Shown: piece by piece, positions 8,243 to 11,893 of the stretch
Numbering within the stretch: position 1 is the first letter of the stretch
Layout: each line of letters opens with the position of its first letter
From: Halovenus sp.
GTDB taxonomy: Archaea > Halobacteriota > Halobacteria > Halobacteriales > Haloarculaceae
Assembly: GCA_003551265.1 (NCBI GenBank)
Contig: PUMG01000238.1
Coordinates: 1 to 11,893, forward strand
Direction: 5' to 3'
Length of the DNA stretch: 11,893 nucleotides
Program-made: the position numbers and the translations under genes
The notes under the pieces: generated by a model
Databases searched by the model: none
Told to the model about the DNA's origin: nothing
What the model saw: only the letters and a program-made list of their open reading frames with translations

Positions 8243-9307
8243 TCACGAATCGCGCTCGATGACGAACCGGGTGAATTTGCGGAGGTCAGCTTCGGCGTCG
8301 GCGTCGAGGTCGAGGTCATCGAGTCGGCTTCGTGCGCTGGCGGAGAGGGTTTCGGCACGCTCGTAGGCGTATTCGAGCGCGTCGACTGATTGCATGATAT
8401 CGATGGCCTCCATAATCTCCTCGTCGGTGTTCTCGTCCGCCCAGAGAATCTCTTCGAGGCGGGCAACGTCTTCTGCCGGGGCGTGTTGTGCGGTGTAAAT
8501 CACCATCAGTGTCTTCTTGCCCTCGCGGATGTCGTTGCCGAACTCCTTGCCGAAGTCGCCCGCCTGGTCGAGGGTGTGCTGGATGTCGAGCATGTCGTCG
8601 CCGACCTGGAAGGCGATGGACATCTCCTCGGCGTACGTGGCGAGCTGGGTTTCGACCGCCGCTGGCTGGTCGGTGACGATGGCAGCCAGCCTGGCGACGA
8701 TACGAGCGAGACAGCCCGTTTTGCAGGCGCACATCTCGTAGTAGCGCTGTTCGTCGACAGTGACCGATTTCTGGTTGTGCCAGTAGATGTCCATCCCCTG
8801 GCCGAGATGCGTCCGGTTGAGTTCGTACGTGAGCATCTCGTACACCTGCAGTCTGTGCGAATCGTCGAGCAAGTCGGTGTTTCGGTCGATAACCTTCAGT
8901 GGGATGAAGTACATCGCGTTGCCCGCGTTGAGGGCAATATCCATCCCGAAGACGTGGTGGAGCGCCGGTTCACCCCGACGCACCTTGCCGCCGTCTTCGA
9001 TGTCGTCGACGATGATGGTGCCGTTGTGTAGAATCTCCGGGATACACGCGAACGGGAGGTAGCGCTCGGGGTCCTCACCGAGGGCCTCGACGAAGACGAG
9101 AAACAGGATTGCACGCCAGCGCTTGCCGCCGCGGTCGAGCAGGTTCCACAGCGGGTCGCCCAGGGCGGCCTGGATGGCTTCTGGCTGGTACTGGTAGGTC
9201 GGCCCACCGAAGAAGTCGCTCAGATACGCCTCGTCGATACTGCGTGGCACCAGCTCCGCAATCGCGTCGTCGATTTTCGGACGCCAGGTTGCGAACCGGT
9301 CACGCAT
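8243..9307 (-). CDS. Polyprenyl (geranylgeranyl-type) diphosphate synthase
   Basis: Trans-prenyltransferase that extends allylic diphosphates with isopentenyl diphosphate, supplying chains for archaeal lipids or quinones. It has 354 residues. GGKRWR is at 60-65. The first Asp-rich motif is DDIED (101-105), followed by RRGEPALH (110-117). GQGMDIYW is at 169-176, KTG at 196-198, and the second Asp-rich motif is DDMLD (237-241), followed by GKEFGNDIREGKKTL (253-267). All catalytic Asp and the diphosphate-binding Lys/Arg are present. The GQGMDIYW and HNGTIIVDDIED...RRG.P..H pattern resembles eukaryotic-type GGPP synthases more than the usual haloarchaeal IdsA (from memory). Thr97 and Gly96, four and five residues before the first motif, are small, so a product longer than C15 is plausible. 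The start is fixed by an in-frame TGA just upstream, inside the Shine-Dalgarno. Chain length cannot be read from sequence. Confidence 0.9.
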   Translation of the reverse strand: MRDRFATWRPKIDDAIAELVPRSIDEAYLSDFFGGPTYQYQPEAIQAALGDPLWNLLDRGGKRWRAILFLVFVEALGEDPERYLPFACIPEILHNGTIIVDDIEDGGKVRRGEPALHHVFGMDIALNAGNAMYFIPLKVIDRNTDLLDDSHRLQVYEMLTYELNRTHLGQGMDIYWHNQKSVTVDEQRYYEMCACKTGCLARIVARLAAIVTDQPAAVETQLATYAEEMSIAFQVGDDMLDIQHTLDQAGDFGKEFGNDIREGKKTLMVIYTAQHAPAEDVARLEEILWADENTDEEIMEAIDIMQSVDALEYAYERAETLSASARSRLDDLDLDADAEADLRKFTRFVIERDS

Positions 9308-9313
9308 ACCCCC

Positions 9314-9320
9314 TCACCTC
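9314..9320 (-). promoter_or_regulatory. Shine-Dalgarno of the polyprenyl synthase gene
   Basis: The minus strand reads GAGGTGA, complementary to the haloarchaeal 16S rRNA tail, six bases before the ATG at 9307. The TGA within it closes the reading frame upstream, so this site and the ATG define the start. Confidence 0.75.
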
Positions 9321-9366
9321 GTGTCTGGTTGCTCTCACGGTCGTACATGGAGATTCAGAACACCTC

Positions 9367-9375
9367 GATAAAAAC
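9367..9375 (-). promoter_or_regulatory. Putative TATA box for the polyprenyl synthase gene
   Basis: The minus strand reads GTTTTTATC, an AT-rich block in GC-rich surroundings. A start of transcription about 25 bases downstream would give a 5' leader of roughly 35-40 bases containing the Shine-Dalgarno. Confidence 0.55.
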
Positions 9376-9414
9376 CCACCGGGACCACACGACGGAAACC
9401 GGTGATGACGCAAG

Positions 9415-9421
9415 CTATATT
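9415..9421 (+). promoter_or_regulatory. Putative TATA box for the 9447 gene (leaderless)
   Basis: CTATATT lies about 28 bases before the ATG at 9447. That spacing puts the transcription start at or next to the ATG, the usual leaderless arrangement in haloarchaea. It also argues against the upstream in-frame ATGs near 9402, which precede the TATA box. Confidence 0.6.
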
Positions 9422-9446
9422 CGCGTCGACTGGCAACTCTCGGCCG

Positions 9447-9887
9447 ATGACCGACGTCGACCTCGACACCTACGGCCGATATCACGACCTGCCACCCGAC
9501 CAGGCCGCTCCACGGGAACCACACGGTCAGCCGAGTGAAGTCCACGGCGGCTACGACGTCTGGCAGTTCGACGCCGAAGACTCCGACACTGTCCAGGACA
9601 CCTACGTCGTCGCACGCGACCCCTCACCGCTCGACTTCCGGATGTGGGTGTTCGTCGGCCGCGGCCACGAATCACACTTCATCATGCGCGCCTCTCACAG
9701 ATACGGCGTCGACGAACCCGTTCCCGAAGACCAAGTCTGCTGTGAAGTGCTGCTCGAAGGCCAGTCGCTCGCCCGTGAAGACTGCCCCGAAGAGATGCTT
9801 GAACTCGTCGAGGAGGTCACCGACGCCGTCGGCGTTGTCACTCCGGGTCCGCGAACCACTGAAAACGATTCTCCGATCCGCTACTGA
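9447..9887 (+). CDS. Unrecognised 146-residue haloarchaeal protein
   Basis: I cannot assign a family. The protein is soluble-looking and acidic, with no signal peptide or membrane segment. Residues 1-35 are polar and Pro-rich. The middle (about 36-105) looks like a compact alternating-strand domain: GYDVWQFD at 35-42, DTYVVARD at 51-58, FRMWVFVGRGHESHFIMR at 64-81 and CCEVLLEG at 98-105. A Glu-rich helix follows (PEEMLELVEEVTDAVG, 114-129), then a polar tail. Cys98, Cys99 and Cys113 do not form a zinc motif. The start at 9447 is preferred over in-frame ATGs at 9402 and 9405 because a TATA box lies 28 bases upstream. The gene is divergent from the polyprenyl synthase and convergent with the zinc-ribbon gene, ten bases away, so it appears to be a single-gene unit. 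Confidence 0.8.
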   Translation: MTDVDLDTYGRYHDLPPDQAAPREPHGQPSEVHGGYDVWQFDAEDSDTVQDTYVVARDPSPLDFRMWVFVGRGHESHFIMRASHRYGVDEPVPEDQVCCEVLLEGQSLAREDCPEEMLELVEEVTDAVGVVTPGPRTTENDSPIRY

Positions 9888-9897
9888 CGCACAGACG

Positions 9898-10074
9898 CTA
9901 TACTGGTCGCCAGCCACACACCGAACACTGTGTCGCTCGTGACCCGTGGAGTCCACCACAGTCCGGGCACTGCTTTTTGTTGTAGTTTTCGTCCCACTCG
10001 ACGGTTCCAGTGTCGTGACCGCGCTGTTCGAGGAACTCGTCGAACATATCGTCTCCGAGCGGTGCGGACGCCAT
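9898..10074 (-). CDS. Small zinc-ribbon protein, HVO_0416-like
   Basis: A 58-residue protein starting MASAPLGDDMFDEFLEQRGH. Its C-terminal half has two Cys pairs, CPDCG (36-40) and CSVCGWRP (50-57), spaced ten residues apart, which is a treble-clef/zinc-ribbon style metal site. The overall pattern (FDEFLEQRGH, then YNKKQCPDCGGLH, then CGWRP at the end) matches my memory of the haloarchaeal HVO_0416 family of tiny zinc-finger proteins, whose function I do not know; this needs a search. It lacks any other domain, so binding to protein or nucleic acid is only a guess. A TATA-like element about 28 bases upstream suggests a leaderless mRNA. It is divergent from nikR and convergent with the 9447 gene. 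Confidence 0.85.
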   Translation of the reverse strand: MASAPLGDDMFDEFLEQRGHDTGTVEWDENYNKKQCPDCGGLHGSRATQCSVCGWRPV

Positions 10075-10097
10075 ACGTGTTACTCTTTGTCACACCA

Positions 10098-10107
10098 GTA
10101 CTTAGCT
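10098..10107 (-). promoter_or_regulatory. Putative TATA box for the zinc-ribbon gene
   Basis: The minus strand reads GAGCTAAGTA, centred about 28 bases before the ATG at 10074. The match to a haloarchaeal TATA element is weak, but the spacing fits a leaderless transcript. Confidence 0.4.
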
Positions 10108-10152
10108 CTAGTGGTACGAGAAGATCTTGCACACCTCTCATCACCGCAATCG

Positions 10153-10191
10153 ATTAATAAGGATTTAGTAATATGGTCGCCTTAGATTAAT
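10153..10191 (+). promoter_or_regulatory. Inverted repeat around the nikR promoter, candidate operator
   Basis: The left arm ATTAATAAGG (10153-10162) and right arm CCTTAGATTAAT (10180-10191) form a dyad centred near 10172. TAAGG/CCTTA pair perfectly across a 17-base spacer; the outer ATTAAT blocks pair with a small offset. The dyad encloses the TATA box, and its right arm overlaps the expected transcription start. The spacing is close to the 16-base spacer of the E. coli NikR operator, although the half-site sequence differs, so autoregulation by NikR is a reasonable inference. Confidence 0.5.
10164..10173 (+). promoter_or_regulatory. Putative TATA box for nikR (leaderless)
   Basis: TTTAGTAATA is centred about 26 bases before the ATG at 10194, so the mRNA probably starts at the ATG. 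It sits inside the inverted repeat. Confidence 0.6.
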
Positions 10192-10193
10192 AC

Positions 10194-10613
10194 ATGACAG
10201 TCGTTAGCGTTTCGATGCCGGACGAGTTGTTGAAGCGTCTCGATGAGTTCGCCGAAGAGCACGGGTACACCGGCCGGAGCGAGGTCGTCAGAGAAGCCTC
10301 GCGGAATCTGTTGAGCGAGTTCGACGACAGGAAACTCGAAGACCGCGATTTGATGGGCGTCGTAACAGTGCTGTTCGATTACGAGTCGACGGATGTCGAG
10401 CACAAGATGATGCACCTGCGCCACGAGTACGAACCGATCGTCACCTCACACGTCCACAACCACGTGGGGAACCACTACTGCATGGAGCTGTTCATCCTCG
10501 AAGGCTCACTCGAAGACATCTCGACGTTCGTCGGCAAGATTCGCGCCACCGAGGACACCCTCTCCATCGACTACTCCGTGATGCCAGTCGACCGTATCGA
10601 CGCCATCATCTAG
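10194..10613 (+). CDS. nikR: Nickel-responsive transcriptional regulator NikR
   Basis: Ribbon-helix-helix repressor that binds operator DNA when loaded with nickel. It has 139 residues. The N-terminal ribbon [20 protein letters not shown] (3-22) and the following [15 protein letters not shown] (26-40) form the MetJ/CopG-type DNA-binding domain. The C-terminal ACT-like sensor holds all four ligands of the square-planar nickel site: His77, His88, His90 and Cys96, equivalent to E. coli His76, His87, His89 and Cys95 with identical spacing. Extra His at 74, 86 and 94 could bind additional metal. The ending through VDRIDAII is complete. No nickel transporter or nickel enzyme gene is adjacent, so its targets lie elsewhere, apart from likely self-control. 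Its TAG stop interlocks with the stop of dph6 on the other strand. Confidence 0.93.
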   Translation: MTVVSVSMPDELLKRLDEFAEEHGYTGRSEVVREASRNLLSEFDDRKLEDRDLMGVVTVLFDYESTDVEHKMMHLRHEYEPIVTSHVHNHVGNHYCMELFILEGSLEDISTFVGKIRATEDTLSIDYSVMPVDRIDAII

Positions 10614-11326
10614 TCGAGCCACGCGTTGTCGATTCGAAGCTGTCCCCGGGTCCCGTCCCATTCTGTGTCGTAGGTTAGCCGTATCGGACGGCTCATGTGT
10701 GGCCCGTCAGTGACCAGCGTCTCGAACTCGCCGCCCTCTCCGAGCAAGTGGACACCGTAGCGCTCGCCGAGCCGTTCGAGTTCAGAGAACGCGTCGGCGT
10801 CGAGAGTCCGTCCGAGCCAGGACTCGTCGAGGCCCGCGGCGGCGACGCGGACGATTCGTATCTCGAATCCAGCGTCGAGCATCGCTGTCGCGGTCTCGCG
10901 GGGGTCGCGCTGCCACAGCGGGGCGAACACATCAGCGCCGAGTCGGTCGGCCATTGCACCCACCCGCGAGTTCTGAAACTCGCTTTCGACCGCGCCGACG
11001 GTCAACCCTGCAATGCCGCCGTCGAGCGTTTCTGCGAGCTCTGTGAGTGCGGCTTCGAGCGGTTCGAGTTCCGCATCTCCCTGCGCCCCTGCGTCGGTTG
11101 CGCTGTCGGCCTCGAAATCCTCGGGATGGACGTCGACGAGTGGAATGTCGATGCTCTCGGCTGCCAGCGAAGTCAGGTCGGTGGCCGGGACGTGATACAT
11201 GTACGAATCGCCCGGGGGGTGGACCGTGACGAGGCGCTCGACAGAAAGCCCGCGTTCGAGTGCTCGATACAGCGCCCACGAAGAGTCCTTCCCTCCGGAG
11301 AAGAGGCTGACCCACGCTCCGTTCAT
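10610..11326 (-). CDS. dph6: Diphthine-ammonia ligase (archaeal Dph6)
   Basis: ATP-dependent amidation of diphthine on the modified His of translation elongation factor 2, the last step of diphthamide synthesis. It has 238 residues, typical of the single-domain archaeal form that lacks the C-terminal extension found in the eukaryotic enzyme. The ATP-pyrophosphatase P-loop [11 protein letters not shown] is at 10-20. The family signature [14 protein letters not shown] is at 196-209. [16 protein letters not shown] (107-122) and APLWQRD (135-141) are further conserved blocks. An acidic, Ala/Asp/Glu-rich insertion spans about 70-92 and looks like a halophilic surface loop. A TTTACT element lies about 25 bases before the ATG. 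The gene is convergent with nikR, sharing CTAG at the stops. Other members of this ATP-binding group act on other substrates, so the diphthamide role rests on family assignment. Confidence 0.92.
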   Translation of the reverse strand: MNGAWVSLFSGGKDSSWALYRALERGLSVERLVTVHPPGDSYMYHVPATDLTSLAAESIDIPLVDVHPEDFEADSATDAGAQGDAELEPLEAALTELAETLDGGIAGLTVGAVESEFQNSRVGAMADRLGADVFAPLWQRDPRETATAMLDAGFEIRIVRVAAAGLDESWLGRTLDADAFSELERLGERYGVHLLGEGGEFETLVTDGPHMSRPIRLTYDTEWDGTRGQLRIDNAWLD

Positions 11327-11347
11327 GGCTGCTGTAGTCAGTCAGGG

Positions 11348-11354
11348 AGTAAAC
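11348..11354 (-). promoter_or_regulatory. Putative TATA box for dph6 (leaderless)
   Basis: The minus strand reads GTTTACT, centred about 25 bases before the dph6 ATG at 11326. The spacing suggests a leaderless mRNA. Confidence 0.5.
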
Positions 11355-11397
11355 GCCTGGCGGTCCAGCAGTGTGGTACCGTAAAAGACGGGAGCAG

Positions 11398-11550
11398 CTA
11401 TCGGTGGACAGTGACGATTACTGCGCCGCAGTCACACTCGTAGGCACGGCGCTCGCCGTGGTCAGTTCGGTAGACGAGTATACAGTTGTCCTCGCGGAGT
11501 GGACGGTCACAGCCCTTCTGTTCGCAGGTCGCGGCGAGTTCGTCGAGCAT
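11398..11550 (-). CDS. Small Cys-rich protein, probable zinc binder (50 residues)
   Basis: A 50-residue ORF starting MLDELAATCEQKGC. Cys9 and Cys14 form one pair, and Cys39/Cys41 (YECDCG) a second; a fifth Cys is at 23. This spacing suggests a single zinc-binding site joining two short hairpins, with an alternating-strand end (AVIVTVHR). I do not recognise the family with confidence. Support for translation: an intact frame in GC-rich DNA with well-spaced Cys pairs, a GGAGGT on the minus strand and a TATA-like CTTTTACTTT at 11601-11610. The GGAGGT touches the ATG directly, which is closer than normal, yet an in-frame TGA 18 bases upstream rules out a longer form from ATG, GTG or TTG. It lies downstream of the membrane protein and upstream of dph6 on the same strand. 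Confidence 0.72.
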   Translation of the reverse strand: MLDELAATCEQKGCDRPLREDNCILVYRTDHGERRAYECDCGAVIVTVHR

Positions 11551-11600
11551 ACCTCCAGAGAAGACTCACAGTCACATGAAGCCGAGCCATGGGCGGAGTG

Positions 11601-11610
11601 AAAGTAAAAG
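11601..11610 (-). promoter_or_regulatory. Putative TATA box for the 50-residue Cys-rich gene
   Basis: The minus strand reads CTTTTACTTT, just past the stop of the upstream membrane-protein gene. A transcript starting 25 bases on would have a leader of about 30 bases ending in GGAGGT next to the ATG. The gene may therefore have its own promoter. Confidence 0.45.
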
Positions 11611-11615
11611 TGGAC

Positions 11616-11893
11616 TCACGCGCCGAACTCGGTGAGGAGTCGGTGGAGGAGTGCAGCGGCATACACCACACCGAGTGCAAGCCCGGCAACGGCGACGCCG
11701 TGAGAGTGGGGCAGTCCTTTCATCGTGGCAACCTTGTACGAGCCGAGAATGACGACGGCAGTGGCGATTCCGACACCGAAGGCGGCAGCAAGCTCGTCGA
11801 GTCCGCCGCCAGAGAGTGCGACGATTCCCGCCGTCACCACCACCGCTACCAGCTCGAATCCGACGAGAACCGTGCTTCTGTTCTGGGAAGTCA
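11616..11893 (-). CDS. Small three-helix membrane protein, start one base beyond the window
   Basis: The minus-strand frame runs open to the window edge. The last visible bases give an incomplete codon ending in TG, almost certainly the start codon, followed by TSQNRSTVLVGFEL. With that start the protein has 92 residues. Shorter starts exist at the GTG run near 11835-11843, but they would remove part of the first helix. Three hydrophobic segments are seen: about 8-27 (TVLVGFELVAVVVTAGIVAL), 39-58 (FGVGIATAVVILGSYKVATM) and 65-87 (HGVAVAGLALGVVYAAALLHRLL). A KGLPHSH loop separates the last two. No enzymatic motif is visible and I do not recognise the family. The protein should sit in the cell membrane. 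Confidence 0.75.
   Translation of the reverse strand, partial: TSQNRSTVLVGFELVAVVVTAGIVALSGGGLDELAAAFGVGIATAVVILGSYKVATMKGLPHSHGVAVAGLALGVVYAAALLHRLLTEFGA

Noticed and set aside
9881..10144. 87-residue minus-strand frame
   Set aside because: It overlaps the zinc-ribbon gene in another frame and has no motif; the Cys-pair frame is the better gene.
10697..11443. 248-residue open frame antisense to dph6
   Set aside because: dph6 on the other strand has the P-loop and family signature; this frame is its shadow with Arg/Cys-rich, non-family sequence.
11371..11601. 76-residue plus-strand frame
   Set aside because: It is opposite the Cys-rich small gene and has no start signal or recognisable feature.

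Overview
The window looks like chromosomal DNA from a halophilic archaeon (class Halobacteria). The base composition is GC-rich. The proteins are strongly acidic, with Asp/Glu-rich surfaces and acidic inserts. Several genes appear to have leaderless promoters (TATA box about 25-29 nt before the ATG). The gene content is also typical of haloarchaea: an ilvB-ilvN-ilvC-leuC-leuD-leuB cluster, an archaeal Dph6, a small zinc-ribbon protein resembling HVO_0416 of Haloferax, and an archaeal NikR. I cannot name the genus from sequence alone.

Bases 1-8175, all on the + strand, are a branched-chain amino acid biosynthesis cluster. It opens inside ilvB (acetolactate synthase large subunit) and continues with ilvN (its ACT-domain regulatory subunit), ilvC (ketol-acid reductoisomerase), an unrecognised 197-residue ORF, leuC and leuD (isopropylmalate isomerase), leuB (3-isopropylmalate dehydrogenase) and, after a 46-base gap, ilvD (dihydroxy-acid dehydratase). 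IlvBN, IlvC and IlvD supply the shared valine/isoleucine steps and the 2-ketoisovalerate for leucine. LeuCD and LeuB continue to 2-ketoisocaproate. leuA and a transaminase are not in the window. Every junction from ilvB to leuB is a start/stop overlap (ATGA, or TGATG at leuC/leuD), which implies one mRNA with translational coupling.

The most unusual object is the ORF at 2715-3308. It is highly hydrophilic and probably disordered, begins Thr-rich, carries a 25-residue motif twice (90 residues apart), and has a 27-bp tandem repeat between the copies. It contains no leucine and no isoleucine in 197 residues, although it sits inside the leucine/isoleucine/valine operon. I could not assign a function; a role during branched-chain amino acid starvation is a testable idea.

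Bases 8243-9307 (minus strand) encode a polyprenyl diphosphate synthase whose motifs resemble the eukaryotic-type geranylgeranyl diphosphate synthases. From 9447 the window is a mosaic of single genes: an unrecognised 146-residue protein (+), a 58-residue zinc-ribbon protein (-), nikR (+) with a dyad symmetry around its TATA box, dph6 (-, its stop codon interlocked with that of nikR), a 50-residue Cys-rich protein (-), and a three-helix membrane protein (-) whose start codon lies one base beyond the window. No RNA genes, insertion sequences or CRISPR arrays were seen, and no gene-free stretch exceeds 300 bases.
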